From Ciona intestinalis (Eukaryota > Chordata > Ascidiacea > Phlebobranchia > Cionidae): DNA of 64,000 nt. Below, piece by piece: positions 36,879-47,688 of the stretch. Position numbers and translations under genes: made by a program. How positions within the stretch are numbered: the first letter of the stretch is position 1; each line of letters begins with the position of its first letter. The notes below the pieces were generated by a model that was not told where the DNA came from, made no database searches, and saw nothing but the letters and a program-made list of their open reading frames with translations. The DNA is taken from positions 3,734,360 through 3,798,359 of the forward strand of contig NC_020175.2 in NCBI RefSeq assembly GCF_000224145.3. Direction: 5' to 3'.

Positions 36879-37783
36879 TTTCGCTGTGTATGTAATGTAT
36901 GGTTATTAATGCAAGAGTTTTACTAAGAGGGTAAGACTTTTAAGATTTTTTCCCTAGTTTATAAAAACGTGCTAAAACTTGGTGTAACATTAACCATACG
37001 TGGCACATTCGAACTGGCAGAGACACAGAAAACGTGATTAGAACTGTTGACAAGCCTCCAGCGCTGTTATATTGGCAAGGTGTTTAAGAATGTGAACAGT
37101 GTTGCCGGATGTATTTTTAAATACGATAAAACTCCTCAGTTTTTATACTTTTGCAAAGCAAAGAGAATATATATACATTATAATCTGGAGTTATTGTTAG
37201 TTTACTAAAGAACACTGTAATGTGACACCGTACGGTTACAATTTAATAGTATAATTGGAAAAGCCGAACACAAAATGCTATACAGTAATCTGCGCGAAAT
37301 TATGTAAATGCGCGAGCAAAGCCAAGTAGCTAACCGCTATTATGTTATTAAATGACAAACGTCTATAACATAACACGAAACTTACTATTTTACCACCTCA
37401 GAAACCGATAAGGAAACACTTATAGGGCGTGGTTAAATAAATGAAATTAGCGGACAGAGTTAAATAATTTATGACTTCTAAACTACCAGGACTGACGACT
37501 TGGACGTGCAACTCGTGCTAAATATTTATCCTATTTTTCAATAAAATTGTCGTGTTAATAATTTCACGTCGTCTTCGCCATGAACATTTTACTCGCAAGC
37601 TGTTATTACAGTACTCGTTTCGTTTTGTAGTATTGGCAGAAAATTTATACCGTTTTTCAGGACATTTTCGGAGAAATCATAAAGTTATCCTAGTAACAAA
37701 CTTTTTACATATTATCGTTTTGATTTCAAGGCAGTTTACAATTTTATGTTTTTAGATTTCATTCAGAATCGTGTTCAAATAGA

Positions 37784-40700
37784 ATGACACGGATAGTAAC
37801 AGCTATTTGGGTGTTTTCTGTTATAGTAGTTTTCTTTACCATAGTCAACAACGGTAAGTAAAGTTTATTGTTTTTATGTTGCAATATTATGATAATTGGC
37901 GAAATTTAGGATTTTGCCATTACAAAAGTAACGTGCATTAACCTTATATATGTCTCTCTACAAAGTGAACAAATCAGTAGATGGTTTATTGTCTATAACA
38001 CAGCTGTAGTATGTATGTAGTAGGGTGGGGAGATGGGACACATTTTATTAAATTTTCTCGTCCCATTTGGTAAATTACAAACAACATTCAAAGAATTATA
38101 AAACCGTATCTCCACGACTCCCATAGACCGTTGTTAATTGTTTAAAACTTAATCAATATATTTAGAAGTTATGTACTAAATGTGTCCTATCCTTCCCCAA
38201 CCTACTATATTTTAAAATCGAAATAATCTTTAGTTATATTTTATTTGTTTTTTGTTTAGGTTGCCACGTTGCACGTCACGCTAGAAAAAAGCGTCAAACA
38301 AATGCTGCAAATAACTCGTTAACAGTGGAAGAAACAAGACAGCTGAGAGATTACTTCGCAAGTTGTATGACTGACAAGGTACTGATACCTAAAATACCAG
38401 CCTGGCCTAAGTTCCCGGTATTACTTATATAATTGCCATGCTGGAACGAAACGTATTGAAGTTTTACTGATAATTACAGCGCTTTCCGGTAATCAGAAAG
38501 GCAGTATTTCATTGGGTGTTATAGCGGCGTATTGTAGTATATAGTTCTATGGGGCAAGATGGGATACCGTTAGCACCTAGTCCCATATTACCTGATTGAG
38601 TTTTGTGCAATTAACAACCACTTTAGAGTCGCGGGGTTAACGTTGTATAATTCTGTAAATATTTTTTGTTTACTACCAAGTTAGACAAGAAAATAGATTA
38701 AAAACGTGTCCCATGATACCCCACCCTACTATATCATTGATTGAAAATTGTTTTCAGATTAGCCTCTTTACGAATTGGAACGGAGTTATTGACTACACAA
38801 TATTGGACACAAACTGGTATTTCCAAGCAGATGAGACCGTATGTGCTGGGTGAGGCGTTTTATATGTATTACGATCACACTAAACGATTCAATATGCCAA
38901 TCCTGTAAACTATAGTATGGCGGAGAGAGACGAGACACCTTCAGAACATAATTTTCAAACATCCTGATCGTGTTTTAAACAATTAACAGCGGCCTATGGG
39001 AGTCCCGAGGACACAATTTTATAATTTTTTAAATATTTTTGGTTACTACCAAATTGGTCAAAAAAAATAGAATGTAAATGTGTCTCTTTCCCACATTATA
39101 ATATCTATCCAAAAACAGGTGTACATCCCGTCTTCGGTTTAAACTATTCACTTATTACTATGGGTTATTACGTGTAATTATACAGGACACAGAACGACAC
39201 CGTACCGTGCTGGGAAAGTCGAATCGACATTTATCTTCGTCCGACTTCCGTTCTCACTGGACCGGCCAAAGAGTGCATTCGGCAACTGCAGGAAGACGTA
39301 GCTACTACAGGGACAAGTAAGTCACACTTAGCGTTGGTGTTGACGTTTAAGACGTTTCGAAACTACGCAGCAGTGTGGTATTGTGGAGCTAGCGTATTTT
39401 TGCGGTAACACAGATTTTGACAAACATTTCAAATTCGCATTACTCAATCTGGTGATTAAAACATATTGTAAGTTATGAAGTACTTGTAAAACACAGTCCA
39501 AACCCGTGTTGACACAATTTGTAGTGTACTAATCAACAAACCAATTACCTTTAAACGGCGCTTATAGGTGGTATATAGAACTTACTGCGCTGCGTACCCA
39601 GCAAGACAAATATTGCACAGTTAGTGCTGGAAGGCTGCGAATCTATATTAAAACAGCACAAGGTCAAAAACCATGTAACGCTAACACTTTACTTTTTTAT
39701 TATTTTTTTACATGCTGCATAAATCTTACCAAAATTGATCCAGCAAAACTAACACTGTACAAAATTATAATAATTTTGTTTGTAATAAATATGGGTTATT
39801 CGTCTTTCTTAAACAATCTGACTTTTTTATCACTTGTTACTTTGCAGTGATCTACAGATCTAGAACGAAGCGCCAAGCACCCGTTCCAGTGACGTCAGAT
39901 TTCTTACGTGAGCAATACGTAGAGTGCGTTCGCCATCAACTCGTTTTGCCCCCGAACAGAAGGAACATTGATATTGGGGAGGTGGTGAAGTTTGTGGAAG
40001 ATCATGCTATTTGTGGGTAAGTTATTACAGTTAATTGATAAAATATCGAGCATAAGGTAGACGTAGTACTGTGGGGTAAGATGGGATATACCGATTGCAA
40101 CTTAAATATTTTTTTTCTGATATTTTCTAATCATGTTTTAAATAATTAACAACGCTCTTTTATTGTCGCACGGCTACAGTTAATAATTCTGTAAATATTT
40201 TTTTGATTACCACCAATTGGTATAGGAAAAGAGAATGAAAATAACGACGTTAAATGGATGTCGTTTTATAGAATTATTGAAATACAACGGTTATTTTTTC
40301 ATTCTGTCGAACGCCTGCCCAAACTTTATGTGATGTATTTAAACGAGCGTATTACTTAAAAAGCCGAGCTTAAATTTTGGACAACGTATATTTTCGGATA
40401 ATTAAAGTAGGGTGGGGGAAGATGAGCCGCCTTTTCATTTTATTTTCTCGTCCTAATTGGCAGTAAACAAGAACATTTAAAGAATTATAAAACCGCATTC
40501 TTACGATTCCCACAGACCGTTGTTAATTGTTTAAAACACGATCAGGATATTTGGATATAATGTGCTAAAGGTGTTCAGTCTTTCCCCATCCTACTATATC
40601 ATGTTTTATATGCAGAACATGCGACCTTGGACGAAACAACAACGCTTTTATTGTTTCTGAGGATACTCAACTGACAAGTAACCAGGATACTGAATCATTG

Positions 40701-42861
40701 GTCGCCACAATGAGCCAGTCATACACACCTACGAGCAGTACAACTACACCAAGTTCTAACTCAGGACTAGCGTGCGGAACAGAAGTTTACCCGTTTAGAT
40801 TCCAAGCATTGACAAAACTAACTTCGCCATTGTTTTCAAATATTGTTACCTGCAACGAGGCGTACAGAAACGTATTTCTTATAAGTAAGTTTATTTCGAT
40901 TAAGAGTGACCTGCCAGTTAAAATATTAAGACATATATAGTAGGGAGAGGAATATAGGACACCTTTATAGCACATACTATCCAAATATCCTGATCCTGTT
41001 TTAAACAATTAACAACGATCTATCGAAGTCGTGAGGATACGGTTTTATAATTCTTTAAATGTTTTTTGTTTACTAGCAGGTGGGACCACGGCCTACTAGA
41101 GATATCTCTAGTAGGCCGTGGTGGGACGAGAAAATAGAATGAAAAAGTGTCCCATTTTCCCCGCCCTGCTATAGTACTGTGGGGTAAGGTGGGGTAACGT
41201 TAGCACCTAAATCTCAAAGCACTTGATCGTGTTTTAAACAACTAAAAACGCTCTTGTAGAGTCGTGAAGATGCGGCTATACAATTCTGTAATTACTCATT
41301 GTTTACTACTATACCAAATGGAACGGGAAAAGAGAACAAAAATATGCCATCTTACCCCTACCCTAATGCATCTCCCATTAGACCTATAACAATAGTATCT
41401 AAATTGTATCTGATTGGGTAAACTGTATAACAGACCCTTGCTCCGAGCTGATCAACCAAAGAAGTGACGCCTTCTGTAGATCTCAGTTGTCATGGTGCGA
41501 CGCTTTCGGTGACTTCATGAGACAAAACTGTGGGAAGGCATGTTGCGAGAAAGAACAAAATGCATTGCGTAAGTGGCCAAAAATCTAGAAAAACTTGGAT
41601 GACCCTTTGGCATATGTGCAGGTTTACCATTGCACGACCACGCTTAAAACGCATGGTTTATACTGAAAGGAGGCAAAGATCCAGATACTAAAAAATGTTT
41701 TAGGTTTTTCGAAAATTAGTTCTGAGACACTTTTTAACCGAGATTACAGTAATTTAAATTAATTTTCTTTTAAAATCAACGTGGAGTTTCCGAGACCCTG
41801 CTTGGTATTAGAAATATATACCAATATCTATTTAATTGTTTATATTAATTCCATTTATTTGGACAGTTGATGCCCCTGTTGTTGGATGGACGGAGTGGAC
41901 ATCGTGGGGAACCTGCCCCGCTCCTTGTGGGCAAACTGCAGTGCAAACAAGATCAAGAATGTGCCCCCTGGGTGAAGTTGGGGTTTCCCCTTGTTTGGGT
42001 CTCGCAAGCGAAACCAGGGTAAGTTTGAAATGTTATGGTTTGGGGTAAGATGTATATGTTTAATTCACTTTTGTCGTCACGTTTCGCAAAAAAAATATTT
42101 ACAGATATAGCCATATCCCCGTTAATGGTTAAAACACGATTGGGTCATATGTGATCGTGTGTGCTGACCGTACTATAGCTGCATTTAACATACTTTCTTT
42201 ATACCTAAAGTTATATCTTTAACATTCCTGATATTTATGCGAACTTTAAATTTGGCAGACCTGTCACCCCGTCATCGTGTGCGCTTCTTGGACTCAATGG
42301 CAAGCGTGGTCAGCATGTAGCGTATCCTGCGAGGGCGTTGGCACATTTAAAAACAGGTATAGGACCTGTCAAGGCGGAAACCCAGGAGATAGAGGCTGCG
42401 AGGGCCCGGGCATTGAATCTCAAGCTTGCGGAAGAGAGGTGTGCCCGGAGCCGGCCTGGGCGCCTTGGTCGTCGTGGTCCGATTGTTCTTGGAAACGAAG
42501 AACCCGTGTATGTGTCGGCGGCATCTGCCCTGGAGAAGCCACGGAATTTACAGAGTGCCAGTGTGGCACGTGCCACAGTTCTGTGGCGCCTGAATGGCAA
42601 GAATGGTCGGCATGGAGTGATTGCTCTGCGCTGTGTGGTAGAGGTGTTAGAAGAAGGGCAAGGTAAAGTTAATTTAGAAAAGCTACCTGCGTGATTAGTT
42701 TACTATAGGTCTTAATGAGATATAGCATGACTAAATTAGTAGACCTCTAATAGTATATTTTATTTTGTTTCAGAATTTGTCAGCAAACCAGTGTGATACC
42801 TCGTCAGTGCCCAGGCAGCAATGTTCAAGTTGTTTCTTGCAATGGCTTATGCCTGATCTAA
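37784..42861 (+). CDS. Tandem Cys-rich secreted family, member 1 (ShKT-TSP1 ended)
   Basis: Exons in phase: 37784-37853, 38260-38378, 38758-38849, 39186-39316, 39848-40016, 40616-40884, 41434-41568, 41867-42018, 42259-42662, 42774-42861 (TAA), about 542 residues. A signal peptide (MTRIVTAIWVFSVIVVFF) is followed by GCHVARHARKKR, a likely furin-type site. Then comes a Cys module (LRDYFASCMTDK, VIDYTILDTNWY), a second dibasic site (RSRTKRQAP) and a related module (YVECVRHQL, ICGTC). A block LTKLTSPLFSNIVTCN follows, like LTRPDSPLRNAITYCN in member 2. From there the two downstream paralogs continue into an LU domain, whereas this one has a ShKT exon (41434-41568) and three to four TSP1 repeats. 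I do not recognise the N-terminal family. It is secreted and probably processed at the dibasic sites. Confidence 0.8.
38018..38210 (+). mobile_element. MITE family A
   Basis: Full-length copy in intron 1 of family member 1. It ends CTATCCTTCCCCAACCTACT. Confidence 0.85.
38543..38733 (-). mobile_element. MITE family B
   Basis: It has the variant TCTATGGGGCAAGATGGGAT and the TTTAGAGTCGCGG core. Its right end CCCACCCTACTATA lies 24 bases before exon 38758-38849. Confidence 0.85.
38911..39102 (-). mobile_element. MITE family A, diverged
   Basis: It starts TATAGTATGGCGGAGAGAGA with the reversed core (ATCCTGATCGTGTTTTAAAC). The right end is degraded. Confidence 0.75.
40066..40248 (-). mobile_element. 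MITE family B, right end lost
   Basis: GTACTGTGGGGTAAGATGGG and ATTAACAACGCTCTTTTATT, ending after GGAAAAGAGAATGAAA. Confidence 0.7.
40406..40599 (+). mobile_element. MITE family A
   Basis: AGTAGGGTGGGGGAAGATGA to TTTCCCCATCCTACTATA. It ends 16 bases before exon 40616-40884. Confidence 0.85.
40937..41174 (-). mobile_element. MITE family A with an inserted 38-bp palindrome
   Basis: TATAGTAGGGAGAGGAATAT to CCCATTTTCCCCGCCCTGCT. The core is interrupted at 41085-41122 by a perfect palindrome. Confidence 0.85.
41085..41122. repeat. Perfect 38-bp palindrome
   Basis: Nineteen base pairs match without a loop. The left arm is ACCACGGCCTACTAGAGAT and the centre lies between 41103 and 41104. TGGGA flanks both sides (41081-41085 and 41122-41126), like a short target duplication. 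Confidence 0.9.
41174..41367 (-). mobile_element. MITE family B, abutting a family A copy
   Basis: GTACTGTGGGGTAAGGTGGG to CATCTTACCCCTACCCTAA. It starts where the previous copy ends. Confidence 0.8.
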
Positions 42862-43104
42862 TGCCTCATACTTTTATTTTTTTATGTTATTTAAAAAGCC
42901 CTTTTTCCTCGTTTTTTCTTGAACTGCTCATTCACTGACATTTTCTTGCATTCATAGCCAAGTCGTATTTTCGCAAAACGAACCCGGAAACTTTTTCCTT
43001 CTATTTCCGACCGAACCTATAGTTTCGAAGCATCAAGTATAAATCGTTGTCATGCCATAGAGAGAATGTTAATCTATTTCTGTGAAGTATCTAAACTAAT
43101 GCCT

Positions 43105-43350
43105 CGGATTTTCGAGTTTCGAATTCGCGGTCTGCTTTAACAAAACGCTTGGAACGAAACTATGCGGTTTTCTGGCGCGTGTGCATCGGGAAAATTCTGC
43201 ATCACGTTTAAGCTGTTTGCTAAAAAAGTTCAGTACTGCTTCGAATTTGTGGTCTAGAGTTTCGAATTCAAAGTCTATTTTAATCAAATGCACCTGGAAC
43301 GAATCTGCGTGGTTTCCGCTTTTCATAAAGCAAATTCTGCATAACTTTCA
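43105..43350. repeat. Diverged tandem duplication, about 150-bp period
   Basis: GAGTTTCGAATTC, then a TGGAACGAA block, a TGGTTTTC or TGGTTTCC block and AAATTCTGCAT, occurs twice, near 43110-43200 and 43255-43345. Confidence 0.6.
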
Positions 43351-43780
43351 ACGTTTTAAGATCTTTGAATAACATTTTTACTGTTTAAATACAATTGTTA
43401 TACTTTACCGCTTTACTTTTTGCAGTAAATTTTGTTTTTTTTTACAACCAATAATAGTTTTTATGATTTCAAACTTAATTGACTTGCCGTGTCAGGGAAA
43501 TAAACATTCAAGCTAAATCTGTGGACCCGTATTCTGTTTTAGGCATTCCTTGTCCTCAATTAGTTAGGTGAATCATTTTCGTGGAACTGCGTCAGCAGTA
43601 GGCCTATACATCAAATGTGAACGGGCGAGAGAACGAACCGCACTCAACACGGTTTTAAATAAACTTGTGTCCATTTCTTATTCCTTAGCTGTTTTCGTCA
43701 TGTTTTCTACATATGCGACTTGTGGTAGGCACCGATCGTACAAAACACGAACTGCCTTGGGCCAAATGCTACGATTGCAG

Positions 43781-43790
43781 GAATATAAGG
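43781..43790 (+). promoter_or_regulatory. GAATATAAGG, possible TATA-type core promoter of member 2
   Basis: The same ten bases lie 60 bases before the start codon of member 2 and 58 bases before that of member 3. Confidence 0.4.
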
Positions 43791-43840
43791 CGGCGTGATT
43801 AGAATAATATGTAGAACGAAATATTTACGAAGAAATCATC

Positions 43841-46800
43841 ATGAATATGTTGCGAGTTCTATTTTTTTTCGGGATACTGGTTCTTGTACATGGTAAGTCT
43901 AAACTTCAGCAGTGTTAAACTCCATTACCGATCTGTAATATTTTAAATAATATTTTGAAATTTTTCTAAGGATGTCACCACTTTCGGAGCGAAAGACATA
44001 AAAGAGATTTGTCCCAACCTGGACCTGCAGGGCGTATTAACGAAACAATAACGTTGAGAAATTTCTTCACCGACTGCATGCGAAGAAGAGTAAGAAATTG
44101 TTTTAGTTTTATTTAATATTATGTAGTCTGCGACCTGTTTAGTATACCTGTATGTCTTTATTTGCAACTAATGTCTATAAACTATTGAAATATTGTGTAA
44201 AAGATCTTACAGCAAAATTTAGGGTTCATAGGTTTATTATTATATACATGCAGGTTTATTATTTTTCATAGGTTTATTATTATATATTATATTCTCTTGT
44301 GGAACTATTAGATTTTATAGCAAAATGTAATATAGAGTACAGTTGCTATAAGCAATGTGTGCAATAAGATAGACATAAATAATATACTTAGCTATTTTAT
44401 TTTTGTCGTTCAGTTGCGCTTTGATGACGGATATTTCGATTATCAAACGATTGTCGACTATGTGATTCTTGACAGCAACTGGTATAATAACAGCAATGGA
44501 ACAACTTGCACGTAAGTACAAAGTTTGGCGTGTTGTGTATGGACTTTGGAGTAACGGGCTGACGAACGTCGCTTATTTAGAGTAAAGTTCTGTGGGGTAA
44601 GATGGGACACCTTTCGCACCTACTACCCAAAAATCCTAGTCGTGTTTTAAAGAATTAACAAGGTCTGTGGAAGTCGTGAGGATACGGTTTTATAATTCTT
44701 TGAATGTTCTTTGTTTACTACCTAACTGAACAAGAAAATAGAATAAAAAGGTGTCTCATCTTCCACTTACCATATCGGGAGTTTTAATACTTCAGCATTG
44801 TATGTTCAAGGTCGGAAAGATGGAGCGATGCGGCATGGTGTTGGAACGGTCGCTTAGCGGAACTGGTTCGTAGAGAATCTTCGTTATATGGTGCGGGCAT
44901 AACTTGCATTGCTCAGTTTGTCACCTATGCGGCTCGTGGCGGTACAGTTGGGCGTGGAAAACGTCAATCAGGTTCACAGTCAAATCCTATATCGTCTGGA
45001 GAGATAGCAGACTACAACAGCTGCTTTACGAATCAACTACACATGCCCGATGATCGGAATCCTATTAATGTTCCCACCCTTACACGGTTTATACAGAATT
45101 ATACTATGTGCAGGTAAATTGCTGCACAGAACTTTAACCTAATAACCATTTACAGGTAATTCTGTACAATGACAGCTGTATTTGCTGTATATACAAAGAC
45201 ATGCTGTCTGCGTATACTTATATCGTGCGTCATGCCAATGGATTCTGGCTACTTATACGCCAAACCATTCATACCTTTATAGTACTGTGGGGTAAGATGG
45301 GATACCGTTAGCATCTATATCCCATATTTCTTAATGGTATTTTAACAACTAACAGCACGATTTTAAAGTCGTGGTGTCAGCACAGATATTTAATTATGTA
45401 AATATTCTTTGTTTAGTACCAAATTGGACGGGAAAAGAGAATGAAACACGTCCCATCTTACCCCATGTCCCATCTTACTATACGTATATTTCCCCCAGCA
45501 CAAGAACCGATATACTAGATTGTAGAACAAAATGAGACAACAAGAGACCTTGCACAAAGCAACTTCGGTTACAGACTCGAGGGGCTCACAAGACCGGACT
45601 CGCCTCTAAGAAACGCTATTACCTACTGCAATAGGGATGTCTTCCCAATAGTAGCGGGTAAGTATTTCTTTTATCGTTTTGGAATTGGATTATAGTAGGG
45701 TGAGGGAAGAAAGGACACCTTTTCATTACATTTTCTCGTACCATTTGGCAGTAAACACAGCCCATTCAAAGAATAAACCGTATCCTCACGATCCACATAG
45801 ACTGTTGTTAATTGTTTAAAACACGATCAGGATATTCGGATATTATGTGGTAAAGGTGTCCGATCTAACCCCGCAGTACTATATATTTGTTTTATTACAG
45901 CTGAACCGGTTCAAAGTACTAACGAATGCTATAGTGGTTTCGGTATGGATGGAGCTACGTGGTTTCGCAGACAGAAGTGCGCACCATATGAGGTAATAAC
46001 ATCAAAACTTTTACACGTATACTTAAAGCTTCGGTACATAATACACTGCTGCCATGTATTTGAATATACGCTAAAATCAAGCAATACGTTTCATCAACTG
46101 TTAAGGGATTATATTCTGACAAATTTTCTGGGTGTATGGGTAATGAGTCTACTTAGGCTTAAATTATACGTCCTCTCGTGCATTGTAACGCGTGGCGTGA
46201 GAATGCCTCTGGATACAATACAAAAAAGCATGCTAAATCTTTTCTTTTAGAACGCATGTCAAACAAAAATTACCGTGAACGGACAAACGACAATGATTAC
46301 GAAGAATTGCAAGCAAAGAGATGCGTGTATGAGCAACTTTAGTGGCAACAGACAGAACTGCTTCAGTGAAAGAGCAATAAACAACAGGGTGAGACATAAA
46401 CAATATTCTTTATTGTGTATATATAGTAGGGTGGGGGTATAATGGACACCTTTTCATTCTGTTTCCTCGTCCCATGTGGTAGTAAACAAAAAGTATTTAA
46501 AGAAATGTAAAACCATATCCTCACGACTCCCATAGACCGTTGTTAAGTGTTTAAAAACGATCGGGGTATTTGGATATTATGTGCTGAAGATGTCCCATTT
46601 TACCCCAAAGTACTATACACAATGCATGCCAGTATTAGCTAAGAATTTGAGATAAATTGGTTAAATGGACATCGTTAAAGTACGTTTGAACTTGATTTTG
46701 CTGGCAAAAATCAAATTAATCTACCTTTTGCGTATAGGACTGCTTTCATACTACACTCTTAGCCTGCTAGTTGTCCCTTTTCAGTGACGTGGAAATATTA

Positions 46801-46896
46801 CGTCATCTTAATCGCCTTTTTTGACAGGCCAGAGTTTGCCATTTCTGCTGCACTGGAGACCTTTGCAACATTTCGAATAATATTCAAGATTATTAA
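43841..46896 (+). CDS. Tandem Cys-rich secreted family, member 2 (LU-ended), with a one-base frame break
   Basis: Exons: 43841-43892, 43971-44089, 44414-44511, 44811-45113, 45499-45657, 45901-45992, 46251-46388, 46828-46896 (TAA), about 342 residues if the one-base shift is discounted. The signal peptide MNMLRVLFFFGILVLVHG is followed by GCHHFRSERHKR (dibasic), a Cys module (LRNFFTDCM, IVDYVILDSNWY), GRGKRQSG, a second module (YNSCFTNQLHMPDDRNP, FIQNYTMC), the LEGLTRPDSPLR block and an LU domain with ten Cys ending CHFCCTGDLCN. Exon 5 is 159 bases, against 158 in member 3. Alignment places an extra base near 45526-45534, just after DCRTK. This is either a sequencing or allele indel or a real loss. 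There is no membrane anchor, so it is probably a secreted LU protein. Function unknown. Confidence 0.75.
44588..44775 (-). mobile_element. MITE family A
   Basis: CTGTGGGGTAAGATGGGACA at the left with a family A core; the right end TCATCTTCCACTTACCATA is degraded. Confidence 0.8.
45280..45482 (-). mobile_element. MITE family B
   Basis: AGTACTGTGGGGTAAGATGG, right end CCCATCTTACTATA with a duplicated CCCATCTTAC. It ends 16 bases before exon 45499-45657. Confidence 0.85.
45691..45883 (+). mobile_element. MITE family A
   Basis: TATAGTAGGGTGAGGGAAGA to CCGATCTAACCCCGCAGTAC. It makes up about 80% of the 243-base intron 45658-45900. Member 3 has a copy in the same orientation in its matching intron. 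Confidence 0.88.
46423..46616 (+). mobile_element. MITE family A
   Basis: ATAGTAGGGTGGGGGTATAA to CCCATTTTACCCCAAAGTAC, starting 34 bases after the donor at 46388. Confidence 0.85.
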
Positions 46897-47102
46897 GATG
46901 TTTCCGCTACCAACAGACGGCAGGAAATTTCGCACTATATATAATGCCTGTGTGTTTGCTTAATATCCTAAAAAGCTTCGAATCGAATTCGAGATTTGCT
47001 TTTTTTGTTATTCTTTTAGGGTTGATTTCACAAAGTAAAATCACATATACAGTTGTTTTCTGAATTGTTTTCCTTTTTATTCAATGATGTGTTCGGTTCA
47101 TC

Positions 47103-47108
47103 AATAAA
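47103..47108 (+). terminator. AATAAA, possible polyadenylation signal of member 2
   Basis: It lies about 205 bases after the stop codon at 46896, inside TCAATAAAAC. Confidence 0.4.
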
Positions 47109-47169
47109 ACAACCCTGGCTTATTAATGTTATGTTTTTCAATTTTGTTATTTATTTATTATGAATTTAC

Positions 47170-47293
47170 ATTTAAAGAAATATAAAACAGTATACCCACG
47201 ACTCCCACAGACCGTTGTTAATTGTTGAAAACATGAACAGGATATTTTGATATTATGTGCTAAAGGTGTCCCATCCCCCCTCACCCTACTATA
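47170..47293 (+). mobile_element. MITE family A, 3' half
   Basis: TTTAAAGAAATATAAAACAG, GACTCCCACAGACC and CCCCCCTCACCCTACTATA. Confidence 0.75.
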
Positions 47294-47630
47294 TTAATCG
47301 TCAAAAATTGATCTTTTTCTGTAGTGCGCATCCACTCGAAAGGTACTTAAAATACAAACTTAACTATAATTTAGTTCGTCCTATACAATTAAGTGAAATA
47401 CCTGCCGCGTGACGTTTTATAATTGGCGTGACGTAAACGCTTCCATGTCAAAATTCTCATTATGCTCAATAGTAACCTATCAGTAGTATTTAAAAGTGGC
47501 TTGTGCTTCTGAGTAGAACACAATCATTTAAGTAGTTTCGGATCCAAAATAAAGTAAACAGTATGGAAAAGTGGCCCACGTACGATGACTTGGTCAAAAC
47601 ATAAACCGCCTGAGGTCAGGTCAGTAAAAG

Positions 47631-47640
47631 GAATATAAGG
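47631..47640 (+). promoter_or_regulatory. GAATATAAGG, possible TATA-type core promoter of member 3
   Basis: It is identical to the motif before member 2 and lies 58 bases before the ATG at 47689. Confidence 0.4.
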
Positions 47641-47688
47641 AATCGCAATTTGGTGTGGGCTAACACTCAGCAAAAGTAGGAGCAAAAG

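Larger units (their letters stand above)
35321..37783. other. Intergenic region left of the tandem Cys-rich family
   Basis: It contains an unassigned inverted-repeat patch (35865-35965) and a MITE end near 36820-36878. The open frame 36430-36879 (-) begins inside the MITE end and resembles no protein family I know. Confidence 0.4.
42862..43840. other. Spacer between members 1 and 2 of the tandem family
   Basis: It holds the 3' flank of member 1, a diverged local duplication (43105-43350) and the promoter of member 2. Open frames here overlap the duplication and look random. Confidence 0.45.
46897..47688. other. Spacer between members 2 and 3
   Basis: It contains an AATAAA at 47103-47108, a MITE 3' half (47170-47293) and the promoter region of member 3. 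No coding exon seen. Confidence 0.5.

Noticed and set aside
36430-36879. 149-codon minus-strand frame
   Set aside because: It begins in a MITE end, is Lys/Phe/Asn-rich like random AT sequence, and has no splice or domain support.
45658-45900. Introner origin, meaning the MITE created the intron
   Set aside because: The splice sites lie outside the element and the intron is present at the same position in the paralogs, so insertion into an existing intron is simpler.
45945-46250. 101-codon plus frame through the intron after exon 45901-45992
   Set aside because: It only reads on past the donor GTAATA into intron sequence; members 2 and 3 both splice here.
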